This document shows positions 13,701 through 24,560 of a DNA stretch of 64,000 nt, one piece after another. Origin of the DNA: Paralvinella palmiformis (Eukaryota > Annelida > Polychaeta > Terebellida > Alvinellidae); contig JAODUP010000568.1 in assembly GCA_025642065.1 (NCBI GenBank), forward strand, positions 161,501 through 225,500. Reading direction: 5' to 3'. Position numbers and translations under genes: made by a program. Positions within the stretch are counted from its first letter, which is position 1. Every line of letters starts with the position of its first letter. The notes below the pieces were generated by a model that made no database searches, was not told the DNA's origin, and saw nothing but the letters and a program-made list of their open reading frames with translations.

Positions 13701-14035
13701 TGTTATTCCACGAAGGTGAACGTATACTCGATGTTTCTAGCGGCCATCTTTATTCTGATTGGTCACGAGATAGCAATAAGCATAGATATCATGGTGTGTG
13801 TGTGTGTCGGTGGCTAAATGGGTCATCACTGCTAAAATCACTTTTCAACATGTGATACAGTACTGTGGAAAATGTGATATATAAATATGGTATAATATTA
13901 ATAGAATGTAGGTGTGTCTTGCATGACCTCGATTGAACAAGCAAAAATGTTAGACAATATGTTTCTGATACCGGATTATCAAGATCATTTTACATCGAAA
14001 TGTCACGTCGGAGTCGGAACGCGAGTTTTCTGGAT
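13701..14035. other. Spacer between two SINE A copies
   Basis: No gene. A short GT run lies near 13795-13808. Confidence 0.5.
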
Positions 14036-14210
14036 TGATATTTTACTTTTGTCCACGAGGTAGGCTAAGTGGACCGAGCTACCTCCAAATGTAATGAGGC
14101 GAAGTCAAAGATGAAACACCCTTCAGATATAGGCACGCCGAGATTCGAACTCGTGTGATAGTGATCTGTGATCCAAAACGCTCCCAGTTAGACCACGAAG
14201 AGGCGCCGGT
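14036..14210 (-). mobile_element. SINE family A copy with 13-base target-site duplication
   Basis: Same family and orientation as the copy at 13511. GAGTTTTCTGGAT is found at 14023-14035 and 14211-14223, bounding the element exactly. The tRNA-derived head carries the B box GAGTTCGAATCTCGG on the minus strand. The (ATC)n tail is nearly absent. Confidence 0.85.
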
Positions 14211-14223
14211 GAGTTTTCTGGAT

Positions 14224-14819
14224 AAAAGAATCATTTATTATGGAGTTAAATCCGCCATTGACAATAATGTGTCGGAATATGTATTTTTTGGATAAACAAG
14301 ATCGCCAATAACGAATTTTTTCTGTAGAATGAAATTGGAAAGTACCTTAAGAGTTGATGTAGTTCTAAAGCAATATTTAGCTATGATTGTAGTGTATTTC
14401 TCCGTCTATGTAGGTACGAAGGTAAATAAACTTTGTAAATTTTATATTGACATTCAGCGAGCTAACACGGCTTATTTCGCTTACTGTATTTAAATGGATA
14501 AAAAATGTTATGTGTTATTAAGAAAAAGACAGAAAAAGATCCACGAAATTTGAAATAAAGGTTTGACATCAGTGAAGAACTGCGCCTATTTTCTAATTAA
14601 CCTGTCATTTTGTTTGACCGGTTTTAGTATTCACTGTTTGGTGAGTGACGTCTTGGTTTGTAAGGAGTTTGATTATGTTTGAATGATCACATAATGGGTT
14701 AGTAGTAGAGTTATAAATGACTGATTGATGACGCTTTTTTTATGAATTGGAACATTTAAAAGTGTTATATCAATCAGATTGCTGATCTGATACTAACATT
14801 AATGGCTGAGAGTTAAAAG
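14224..14819. other. Non-coding stretch, no feature recognised
   Basis: No supported coding or RNA feature. Confidence 0.4.
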
Positions 14820-15065
14820 AGTGAGTGATTCAGTGAGTGAGTGAGTCAGTGCGTGAGTCAATCAGTCGATCAGTCGGGCGGGCGGGCGGGCGGGCAGGCA
14901 GGCGGGCGAGCGGGTGGGCGGGATTGGAAGGCAGGCAAGCAGGCAGGCAGGCAGGCAGGCAAGCAGTGACTAAGTGAGTGACTGAGTGAGTGTGACTGAG
15001 TAAGTGACTGAGTAAGTAAGTGACTGATTAAGTGAGTCAGCAGTGAGTGAGTCAGTTAGTGAGTC
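14820..15065. repeat. Degenerate GTGA/GGGC/GGCA tetranucleotide cluster
   Basis: (GTGA)n-like sequence switches to (GGGC)n at about 14876-14895, then to (GGCA)n at 14935-14965 and back to GTGA/AGTG words. The central block is strongly G-rich on the plus strand. Confidence 0.85.
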
Positions 15066-15151
15066 GGTCTTTCGACGAATGAATAATTGTACTACCTGCC
15101 ACTTGCCGCTGTTTTACCTTTTTCATTTATCGTTATTATTTAATATGACAG

Positions 15152-15633
15152 AAAACATAGCAGGCAGATAACGGTTTCTATATTACCCAGTATAATGAAC
15201 ATAGCAGGCAGATAATGGTTTCTATATTACCCAGTATAATGAACATAGCAGGCAGATAATGGTTTCTATATTACCCAGTATAATGAACATAGCAGGCAGA
15301 TAATGGTTTCTATATTACCCAGTATAATGAACATAGAAGGCAGATAATGGTTTCTATATTACCCAGTATAATGAACATAGCAGACAGATAATGGTTTCTA
15401 TATTACCCAGTATAATGAACATAGCAGGCAGATAATGGTTTCTATATTACCCAGTATAATGAACATAGCAGGCAGATAATGGTTTCTATATTACCCAGTA
15501 TAATGAACATAGAAGGCAGATAATGGTTTCTATATTACCCAGTATAATGAACATAGCAGGCAGATAATGGTTTCTATATTACCCAGTATAATGAACATAG
15601 CAGGCAGATAATGGTTTCTATATTACCCAGTAT
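15152..15633. repeat. 44-bp minisatellite, about 11 copies
   Basis: Units start at 15197, 15241, 15285, 15329, 15373, 15417, 15461, 15505, 15549 and 15593 after a first partial unit. The unit begins GAACATAGCAGGCAGATAAT and ends CCCAGTATAAT. Copies are almost identical: units at 15329 and 15505 have AGAAGG for AGCAGG, and the unit at 15373 has GCAGAC. There are no spacers, so it is not a CRISPR array. Confidence 0.97.
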
Positions 15634-15634
15634 A

Positions 15635-15635
<1 letters not shown>

Positions 15636-15674
<39 letters not shown>
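15636..15674. repeat. (TA)n microsatellite
   Basis: A TA tract abutting the end of the 44-bp minisatellite. Confidence 0.9.
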
Positions 15675-15676
<2 letters not shown>

Positions 15677-16155
15677 ATCGACTCAATTATGCCAAGGTAC
15701 TCCTCATACAGAATGGCTAATGCCATTTTATTTATAATCCAGATCCGGTTATCTATCCGGCTGTTCCGGTTGTGTGTCACGCTGCTCATATCCGGAAAAT
15801 GAGGGCTTAATACGGCAGAAAATTATCGGCCATAACGCCCCCGAATCAGCTGTCCTCAAAACAACTCGCCTGTCTGGCGTTGATAACGTATGTAATAAAC
15901 ATATCGTACCCGGTTATCTTCACCCATCGCCCGTATGTCGCTTCAGCGACATTACAGACCCAACAGAGGGCGTTCTTATCGCTGTATATGGATCGGTCGA
16001 TGGCTTCTGGTCGTAGCACGTGTTGTCTGGATATAATGAAGGTCAGCAGATCCCATAAACTCTGCGTCAGCTCAATTCTGGATTTGGATGGTGGTCCCTG
16101 TTTGTTCTCTTGTGTTGTTGTTTGGCGAATGACAAGTGGCCAGTTGACATCTTAG
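15675..16155. other. Unassigned, less AT-rich block with open frames
   Basis: Two overlapping plus frames stay open (80 codons at 15774-16016 and 91 codons at 15880-16155), and a minus frame is also fairly open. Base composition is less AT-rich than the surroundings. No domain is recognised. Confidence 0.3.
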
Positions 16156-16188
16156 ATAATAATAATAATAATAATAATAATAATAGTA
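16156..16188. repeat. (TAA)n microsatellite
   Basis: About nine TAA units followed by TAGTAC. Confidence 0.9.
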
Positions 16189-16190
16189 CA

Positions 16191-16389
16191 CCTCCTTGGT
16201 CTTGTTTTAACTGGTAGCGCGTTGTGTCACAGATCATTATCACCTGAGTTCGAAACTCGGCTTGGGCATATCTGAAGGTTGTTTCACCTTTGACTTCGCT
16301 TCATTACCTTTGGAGGTCGCTCGGCCCATTTAGCCTACCATGTGCACAAAAGAGGCCGTAAAATATCAATCATCATTATCATCATCAAT
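16191..16389 (+). mobile_element. SINE family A, near full length
   Basis: A tRNA-like head with A-box-like ACTGGTAGCGCGTTG and B-box-like GAGTTCGAAACTCGG leads into the family body (CTTTGACTTCGCTTCATTAC, GGAGGTCGCTCGGCCCATTT, GTGCACAAAAGAGGCCGTAA). It ends in an ATC/ATT-rich tail. This is one of the best copies for defining the family. Confidence 0.88.
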
Positions 16390-17157
16390 AATGTCGATGC
16401 ATCAATTGGCAAGCAATCATTCTTGGTTCCATCTTTAAATTAAATCCCTTTTCTGATTTTATAATTATCATCAATAATAATAATAATAGTAATAATAATA
16501 ATAATAATAAGTATATAAATGAATACGTTGATGACTATAATCATAATATTGATAATGATGATAATGACTAATAGTATAAACATAAATAAATGTAATGTGC
16601 TCGATATTAAATACATAGCTAAAGTAATGAAACGGGAATACTTTTGAATAAAAACCACTATATATGATATATATTACTGGTTCACCTTCCGAAAGAATAT
16701 TCCTTCAAATAAATGTACATCTATGAAGTTTTAAAGCTTTGTACACGATCTGAACTGTCTATAACACATATTACCATACTTGGTGTTATTTGAGAGGCTT
16801 AATTGATCAATTATCGATTGCTAGTGAATGATCATAAAAATGGTAACCACCTAATGAGAACAAAATGTTTTGTATTCGATTGTACGTACAATGGTGTTAT
16901 AAATAGAACCAATACTCACAAAACATCGGTGAGTAGGGGTTTATTGTTCGATATTATCGTACACATAATATTATGTGTACGTTATGACAAGTAACAATCA
17001 TAACGGTATCATTTAGACAGTAGATTATTTTGTGCGGTTTGGTTTTTTTAAATTGGCATATTTTATAGTCGAATTATGTAATAATCACTAACATAGTATT
17101 TAATTGCTAAAATGTTAAATCAATTTCAGTAATTTATTTTTAATTTAACCAACGTTA
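16390..17157. other. AT-rich stretch with TAA runs and a short palindrome
   Basis: TAA/ATA runs lie at about 16470-16510. A perfect 24-base palindrome (CGTACACATAAT and its reverse complement) lies at 16958-16981. No gene recognised. Confidence 0.5.
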
Positions 17158-17512
17158 AATAATAATACTACTAATAATTATAATAATAATAATACTACTA
17201 CTACTACTAATAATAATAATATTATTATTATTATTACTATTACTGCTGCTGATTACTGCTGATAGTAGTAATGGTAATAGTAGTAATAATTGTAGTAGTA
17301 GTAGTAGAAGTAGTAGTAGTAGTAGTAATAGTAGTAGTAGTAGTAATAGTAATAGTAATAGTAGTAATAATAATAGTAGTAGTAGTAATAGTAGTAGTAG
17401 TAGTATGCAGTCTGATGTAACTCTTATTTTAGTTTTATTATTATTAGTATTATCATCATCATCATCATAATCATCACCACCATCATAATTATCAGCACCA
17501 CCATCATCATTT
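17158..17512. repeat. Compound TAA/TAG/ATC trinucleotide repeat block
   Basis: Successive imperfect (TAA)n, (TTA)n, (GTA)n/(TAG)n and (ATC)n/(ACC)n arrays. Confidence 0.92.
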
Positions 17513-17702
17513 TGTATTGTTATATAGCGCTTTTCACCCTAAAAAGAGATGCACAATATCATCGAAAAATCTAGAGAGATATTAGAGTTTGGGTTGAGTT
17601 GTGACACTTTATAGATCAAGAGCTCAAAAATCTAAAACATCCCTTAGTCATCAATGGTAATGCCTTTACCTGGGTAAACTAATACACCATAGAGATGTAT
17701 TA
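17513..17702. other. Short tail-like repeat and unassigned spacer
   Basis: TTATATAGCGCTTTTCACCC near 17519 resembles, in inverted orientation, the 3' tail of the SINE at 28858. It may be a SINE tail fragment. The rest is not assigned. Confidence 0.3.
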
Positions 17703-17866
17703 AGGCTACTTTTGTGGACATGATAGGCTAAATGGTTCTGGCAATCTCCAGTAGAAATAAGCCGAAATGAAAGATGAAGTACCCTTCTGAAACAGTCCTG
17801 TAGAGTTTTGAACCAAGATGGTACAGATCTGTAGCCAACTGCGCTACTAATTAGTTGATGGGTAGC
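17703..17866 (-). mobile_element. SINE family A, diverged copy
   Basis: ACTTTTGTGGACATGATAGG, GGCTAAATGG and CAATCTCCAG match the family body in minus orientation. The head region (CTGTAGCCAACTGCGCTACT) retains a recognisable A box, but the copy is more diverged than the others. Confidence 0.7.
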
Positions 17867-18003
17867 ATTTATGCTGCGTAAAGTGACTCCAATATATTAG
17901 TCGGAAATGTTCAGCAACATTGTCGTGTGATGATGCTCAAGTGTACGCAATCTCAAGGAAATAGTTAGCTCTCAGATATTGATACTTAGCAGTGTAAGAT
18001 CTA

Positions 18004-18041
18004 GATTCCATATACGCGGTATGCGGCATGCGTGATGCGGC
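18004..18041 (+). repeat. Inverted-repeat arm flanking the LINE, left
   Basis: GATTCCATATACGCGGTATG, continuing CGGCATGCG and GATGCGGC, matches the reverse complement of 22325-22361 over about 37 bases with a few mismatches. The two arms bracket the LINE at 18282-22100. A local GATGCGGCATGCGT direct repeat follows the left arm. Confidence 0.75.
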
Positions 18042-18901
18042 ATGCGTGATGCGACATGCTGTATCCGGCGTTGCCATGCGTTTTCAGTTTCTCATGCTAA
18101 GAATATGAGAATACAACAGTACAGATAACAAAGAAAAACCCAACAGATGTGTGTGTATGTAGATGGGGGGGGGTCAGTTACTCCCCCAAAACAGATTTAC
18201 TCATTATAAATTTTGAAACAAATACTCATAAAAGTATTATTAAAACAGTATCCTGTTGTTACCGCATTAGAATGCTTATTGGTTGATTGATTGATTGATT
18301 GATTTTGAAACCCCCACATTTGGGGAAGGTACATGTACAATAAATACATATTAAAAATACCATATATACATCAGAAAGTACAAAATTAAAACATACAACA
18401 TGTCAAAGTAACATACATAACTAAAATGGCAGCAATAACTGTTGTAACATTTGTCTGTTGTTGTTATTAAAATTGGATAAAAGAAAAGCTGTCGAGTCAA
18501 TAACACCATCATCTGTGGGAAAAAAATTCCGTGTTTATCACATACTGCTCGCACTCTATTAATTAAATTGTCATGGCCGTTCAATTGCCCACACATATGC
18601 TGTTTTAAGATGAACATATAAAATATTCTACTTTTAGAAAATGTATTGAAATGCGATTTAATCAAGTCCAAATTATATATATCTATGAGAGTAGATGGTT
18701 TCTGTATTTTTAGAGCTTGCAGGAGAGGAGTGTTTTTGCAAAATTTAATTAGCCCGAGTGACGATTTCAGGAGACGCGTCTGAATTCTATCCAGCTCGTA
18801 AAGAGATTTTTTTGGTCAGCTTATAACACTGAGTAGAATATAACAGAATTGGTTGGATTGTAGTCTTCCATATGCGAGCATAGAAAGCTTTTCTACATGG
18901 C

Positions 18902-20043
18902 TTATTCTCGATTTAATTTTTGTTTGTAATTATTAGACAAGTTAGCACCTAAGTACTTAATATTTGTTGACTGAGTTAAAAGAGTACCATTTAAAGACCA
19001 TTCAGGGTCTTTCACAAAACTGGTTTTACCAAATGTAATACAGTGGGTCTTTATGGGGTTAAACCCCAAACCATGAGATGAGATATATTTATCAGCTACA
19101 TCGATGAGCCTTTGTAAACCTGTTACTGTAATACTTGTCAGTAAGACATCGTCAGCATAACAGAAAACGTTATATGATGTGTTATCTATGTAAATGCATC
19201 CAATAGTGTTTGAAAGTTCCACAATGATGTCTTGATAAAAAAATATTAAACAAAAAAGGGGACGAGAGACCTCCCTGACGAGTGCCTCTCTCCACTCGAA
19301 TTATATCACTCAAAACATTGTTCCATCGTACCTAAACAGTGAGTTTATGATACCAAAAATACAATAACTGCCAGCAAACATCTGGTAAAATACCAATACA
19401 TTTATCAAATAAAACGGAATGTGGAATTGCGTCAAACGCACCCTCCGCGTCAAGTGAACAAGCAATTATTGGTGATCCTTTTTTAACACAATAAGATATA
19501 ACATCTCGTGAGACGGATATTGCCATGTTAGTACCTCTACCCGGCACGAAACCAAATTGGGAGTCATGAAAATCATGATATCCAGACTCCTCTAGCCCAA
19601 ACATTTCTAATATTTTAGAAACTGTGGTAGAGGGGTCACATGTTGGCTTTTTTAACAATGGAATAACTATTCCGCGTGTAAACCAAAACGGGGACAATGC
19701 CAAATTTCAAACACAACGTAAACATTACACATAACTGATTAATCAATATTTCACAGTCAATAGCATATTTCAAATGTTCACTTAATATCCCGTCAACTCC
19801 GTATGCACATCCACTTTTCAATTTCTTAATATGGCGAATCAGTCTCTCTTCATGGAGAGATGTATTAACATTTATATCAGAACCCATTTGATATTTTGAC
19901 TCAACTCGACCTTCAGCAGCTATTGTAGTGTCGTTGATAAGACTAGAGTTACGGAATTTTTTTATTATAATGTTGTTACCTCTCTGATCTTTAGTCATAC
20001 GGATAAGATTCCACATTTTACCAGACTTTCTGCAAGAGTGCAA
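18902..20043 (-). pseudogene. LINE ORF2 reverse transcriptase domain, broken
   Basis: Motifs in order: SGCAYGVDGILSEHLK (fingers), HDSQFGFVPGRGTNMA, CSLDAEGAFDAIPHSVLF (RT motif A region with catalytic Asp), then in another frame GTRQGGLSSPFLFN near 19260, and FCYADDVLLTS (catalytic YADD). The C-terminal region continues to about 18350 with repeated frame breaks. The separate frames at 20043-19636, 19703-19332 and 19222-18902 are pieces of this single domain. Confidence 0.9.
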
Positions 20044-20105
20044 TTTATCAATTACATTAATAGTACGTCTCTCTTTGGAGTCTATTGCTTCCTTACATAA
20101 TTTCC

Positions 20106-21107
20106 TTAAATTTGTTTTACGGCTTTAGACGACGAATATACCTGACCACGACGAGGTCTATCGCACAAGGTCCAAATATTGTACCAAAACAATACACGTG
20201 ATTTAGCTATAGTACAATCATTGTTCCACCAGTTGTTCTTACAACGACTACTTTTATAATTTGATGGTCTGGAATTAGCTTTTTGAACATCAGAACAACA
20301 GCTGTGAAGAACATTTGACATAGTTGTGCATATATTATTGACTGTAACAATGGCATCATTCTTACGTTTTACACTTTTAATATCTGCCGCTGGCAATTTA
20401 TATACAATACATGTTTTTACAGGCAGATGATCCTTGCTGTTAAGCGGACAATCTGAAATAATACAACAACTAACCAACATTTTCATTAAATACCTAGGGA
20501 TAAACACATGATCGATGTATGTCCCATTGACACCTTTAAAATACGTATAATTCACGGTTTGGTTATATCCAAAATTACCGATACAGACATCATTATCACA
20601 TACAAAGTCATACAAAATCAAGCTATGTGCATTAAAAGGCCGAAGCCGATGCCAATTAAAAGATAAATGCTGTTTCTGTGGAAGAGCGGCATTCATGTCG
20701 CCTACAATCATCAGAGGCTCCCCCTGGTGTAGTTTTAACACAGACTGTAGGCACTATAATGACTCGGCATGCAACTCGATTTGATCTGCAGACCCGTCAT
20801 AAAAAGGCAGATATACTCCTATGATATTCATTAATACTTTTGAAATTAACTGAATACCACTAACTCGTTCATTATCAATATTAATTATCTTATAGGTGAT
20901 ATCAGGCATGCGTTTGCAAATCCACCCAACACCACCATGAGGACGACCCACTAAAATAGTTTCTGGATTTACACTAGAATTAAAATGTGTCCAGCATTGC
21001 TGAGACTTATATTTACAACACACATTAGAGATATCGCTGGGTTTTAGCCAATGTTCATAAATAAAAGCAATATCACAATCACCATCGGATAATTGATGGT
21101 CAATCAA
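20106..21107 (-). pseudogene. LINE ORF2 endonuclease domain (APE type), broken
   Basis: The domain lies in two frames (21107-20754 and 20741-20106). The second begins shortly before MIVGDMNAALP, the GD(M/F)N motif of APE-like endonucleases. Further on come TYIDHVFIP and SKDHLPV, the family's D-H pair near the C-terminus. The enzyme nicks target DNA for target-primed reverse transcription. A frameshift between 20741 and 20754 breaks the domain. Confidence 0.85.
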
Positions 21108-21180
21108 ATCAAATTAACTTTTTAGTCCATAAGCATTATAACTTAGAATATTTACTTGCTTGTTGAATGTAATATATTAA

Positions 21181-22086
21181 TTATTGTCCTTGTTTACATA
21201 AATTCAGTTCAAGGTCAAAATAACTATCCCGTAGCTCAGTACAGACGACCACCATAGTCGTCAAATCGTGGACGCGGCGCCCTGTGGGTAGACTCGTGGG
21301 ACCAGGTTGAGGGAACGCCTTCTTCACCATAGCGATTCCGCACGCTGAAATCATCATCATCACGTCTGCGATCAACGTGTTGCCATTCACGACTGCCATT
21401 GTTGGACGAGTACCTTCTACTGGAGCCAGCTTGGTTGCGTTGTGTCAACAGATATCGACTCCGACCATGGTATCCATTGAAGTGAGTGAGACCTATCGGC
21501 ATGGTGATTAAAATTGGCTCTACTGTTCTGGGTTCTGGTGTTTCTCATAACATTACCGTTATGACTGCGAGGTTAATCCCTTCTCCTGATATAAGGACGA
21601 ATCCGGATACCACGCGGCCATTTGTCGTTCTGAAAAACAGCGATTTCTGCTATCTGATTGTCCACTGCACACAAAATGATGAAGAATTTGAACCTTCAGA
21701 GCTAAGTCGAATGACGTCAGATATGCCTGCGATCTGTACATCATTCAGATGTGCTCTGACATCGTCAGTGGTCGAATCTTTAGCCATATTCCCGATATAT
21801 ATGTCTCTGATGTGATCAGGTTTTGTTCAAGCGGCCTGTATTATGGGTGCTCCTGTCAAAAGGTCCAGAATGGGATTGTGTATGGCACCATTTACACAAC
21901 TGACCACTTTTTGAAGGCATTTTCTATCTGCATTGGAATGCCTGTATCCTGATTGATCCGGATCAAAACTTGAAGTTCCTGAGGATTCCACAGGGACCGT
22001 GGTGCTAGGCCCACTCTGATGAGGAGAACTTTGCTCTTGCCCCGACTGAGCCTGAGAGATGTTCTGTTCTGTTCTCCCAACGCCAA
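21181..22086 (-). pseudogene. LINE ORF1 with RRM-like segment, broken
   Basis: Reading down the minus strand gives a Ser/Gln/Pro-rich N-terminal part, then DIYIGNMAKDSTTDDVRAHL. This looks like the first strand and helix of an RRM-type nucleic-acid-binding fold. The tail is Arg-rich (GRSRYLLTQRNQ...RRDDDD). The role would be RNA binding in the retrotransposition particle. Internal stops and shifts show decay. The RRM reading rests on pattern alone. Confidence 0.6.
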
Positions 22087-22324
22087 CGCCTATGGCCTAT
22101 AAAACCTTTACGGTTTTGGTATTATTCACCAATATGCCGAAGATTTGAACTACAATCTCATATTCTAGATTCCCCCGTCCGGTTTTTACAAGTTGCCGTA
22201 CGAATTGCTACATGGAGCGATTCAGTTTGCCATATCAGCATCGATACGCAGCCGCCCAACAAATCGCATACCGCATCCAGACATATGGAAGCGCCCACGT
22301 CTGTTTACATGCTGTTCCATTTTT

Positions 22325-22361
22325 GCCGTATCCGCATGCCGCATACCGCAAATATGGATTC
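22325..22361 (-). repeat. Inverted-repeat arm flanking the LINE, right
   Basis: Partner of 18004-18041. The neighbouring 22225-22300 also contains GCATACCGCATCC-like words, so this may be one end of an older element into which the LINE inserted. Confidence 0.7.
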
Positions 22362-22522
22362 TAAGCTGAATTCTTACAAAAGAAATCCAAACTCCCACAC
22401 CCATGACATTTTGTCAGCCCATTTCATATCTTAATACAAAAAAAAGGATTACCAGCACCTGAATAAGTACCTGAATGTTCAGCTCATGTGCTTTAATTAG
22501 TATACTTCTCTTCATAACTTAA

Positions 22523-22792
22523 ATGCATATCAAATCAAATTCTTTAACCAACTTGAAAAAAAGGAAAACATGTGTTTACACATTGTGTATGCACTTGGTT
22601 CGAGTCAGTATTTTACAAGGTACTGTTCTGTTTCAGTCCTTCAAGTTCTATGATGATGAGATACCAGGTAAACAGGCCAATCTCTTTGTTACAGATTTAC
22701 TGGTGTTATCTGTTACAGTAGTCAATGCATGTGTCTATTACATCTCTGAGTATATTCTGTCTAACTTTAAACAGTTCACTGATCTGGACTAA
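22523..22792 (+). pseudogene. Transposase C-terminal exon, copy C
   Basis: An 89-codon open frame containing FQSFKFYDDEIPGKQANLF and VVNACVYYISEYILSNFKQF, ending FTDLD. Copy B encodes the same protein with about 75% or better identity and an 8-residue insertion. The (V)YYI(S/A)GY motif resembles the C-terminal part of THAP9/P-element transposases. With no N-terminal part in this copy it cannot make a complete enzyme. Confidence 0.55.
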
Positions 22793-23141
22793 ATGTCATA
22801 TTTTTGTAGTAGTGGTTGTTTAGAGCTGGAAGTAATTTGGGTTATTCTGTCCATTTGATAACAAATGACTGATTCTAACTATAGATGAACTCGTGGCACA
22901 AGATATTTTATGCTGCTTATTGTATAAAAATACTAATTTCTCTATCTCTAACATGTTAATGCAAACATAAACATTGTTAATATTCCATGTATATTCTTTG
23001 TTCTCAACCTGGGCAGGCCTATATTGCATGGTCTATATTATTGAGGTGTAGATTTTAAATGAACTTATAATGTTTTAATTAATATATGATAAACGGACAT
23101 GATGAATATATGGTGAATGTGTTATGGTTGCGTTATAATAG

Positions 23142-23258
<117 letters not shown>

Positions 23259-23982
23259 CCATATCCAAATAAATAAATAAATTTAGACTATGATAAACTG
23301 TCATGATCAAAGTATGTTTGTATGCATTTACCTCATATATACCTAACTGTTCTGATCAGCTGTGAAGTGATCGCAAATTGTAGGCTATGAATTAATTAAA
23401 CTTGTGACTGGACTGTGAAATCACTTAATTCTTTATAATTTACAGTTTCAGAGCTTCGTTTCCTTCGATATCTTGTCTGCACAATTAAAGTGTTAATTAA
23501 TAAAAGAGTATGTGATCATGTAACATATAGTACTAGTATTGTCAATTCATTTCAACCATGCGCACACATGTACTCAATCACATGTGGACAACCAGAGAGC
23601 TTTTGTTTATCTGAGAAATACCTCCGGTCGCTGGAGGAGCCACTGGTTCAATATTCAACATGGCGAGGCAAGAGGAACGCCTCTATTATATTTAAGCTCT
23701 CTGGTAACACGTCTTGTTTTAAAATAGTTTTTGATTAAAGCATCCACTGCGTTTACTAATTACTGAATTCCAACTGAGTTATCAGCAAAACTATTAACAT
23801 TTATTGTTTTATTGTTCTTTTCGAATCGTGAGTGAAATTCGTTTCATATTTATTAAATAGATTGATTGAATACCTGCAATTAAATCCGCCGATAATCGAT
23901 CTAGTGTCATTCCACCTTTTAAATCTATCATATACAAGATTTACAATATCGTGTCAAAGTTTTAGTCGAAGTCAACATTCTG

Positions 23983-24560
23983 ACAAAACAAAGGGAAGAC
24001 GTAAGGAAATTTCATTTGCTGAGAAAGTGACTACCGTTAAGGGATGTGGGGAAAAAACAAGCAAAAGTCGGCAAGTTCGACGTTAGATGATGGTTTTTGA
24101 AGATAACACTGCATTTAGTAGTAAACGTCGGTGTATACGTTTAAACGGTGATGAACTGTAAGCTACAATATAGTCTTAGTTCAAAACTGCTCGATCTAAA
24201 ACGAAACCTGTTTCTGGGCCATTGATCCAGGAAGAGGCCCAAAAGTTAAAAGCCAGACTATCACTGAGAGATTACAAAGCATCCATTGATCGGTTGAATA
24301 AGTTCCGAACAAGACACGGCATCCACTTCGCAACAATCTATGGAGAAAGTGGTCTCGTTGATCCAGCGACCGTCGTAAGCTGGAAAAGTAAACTCCCACA
24401 AATCAACGCGGGCATAGTACCACGTGATAGTAATAACATAGATGAAACACGATTCACATATCGTGTTTTCCTCACAAATCACTCTCGATCAACGTTGAAG
24501 GACAATCTGGATATAACAAGATACATTTTAAAACCTTTCGGCGCATGCTATATTCTCTTT
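23983..24560 (+). pseudogene. Tigger/pogo-family transposase remnant
   Basis: Plus-strand frames give KGRRKEISFAEKVTTVKGCG, like the N-terminal Psq-type helix-turn-helix. Next come the CENP-B/Tc5-type DNA-binding region (EEAQKLKARLS, YKASIDRLNKFRTRHGIHFA, YGESGLVD, VSWKSKLPQI) and NNIDETRFTYRVF, which corresponds to the start of the DDE domain (usual 'NADETGLFYR'). The reading frame shifts between the pieces, and little of the DDE domain beyond this point is recognisable. It is inactive. Confidence 0.75.

Larger units (their letters stand above)
18282..22100 (-). mobile_element. Non-LTR retrotransposon (LINE) with ORF1, endonuclease and RT
   Basis: A nearly complete LINE in minus orientation. 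From its 5' side: an ORF1 region (22086 down to about 21190), an APE-type endonuclease (about 21110-20100), a reverse transcriptase (20043-18902) and a C-terminal region down to about 18350. The 3' end closes with a (TTGA/TCAA)n microsatellite at 18282-18304. At least five frameshifts or stops split the ORFs, so this copy is inactive. The clade was not determined. Target duplications were not identified. Confidence 0.9.

Noticed and set aside
15152..15633. Possible CRISPR array
   Set aside because: The 44-base units are head to tail with no unique spacers, and the context is eukaryotic. It is a minisatellite.
16440..16658. 72-codon Ile-rich minus ORF
   Set aside because: Translation of TAA/ATA-rich DNA with no protein-like composition.
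18351..18671. Separate 106-codon gene
   Set aside because: It continues the C-terminal part of the LINE ORF2 and lies before its (TCAA)n tail.
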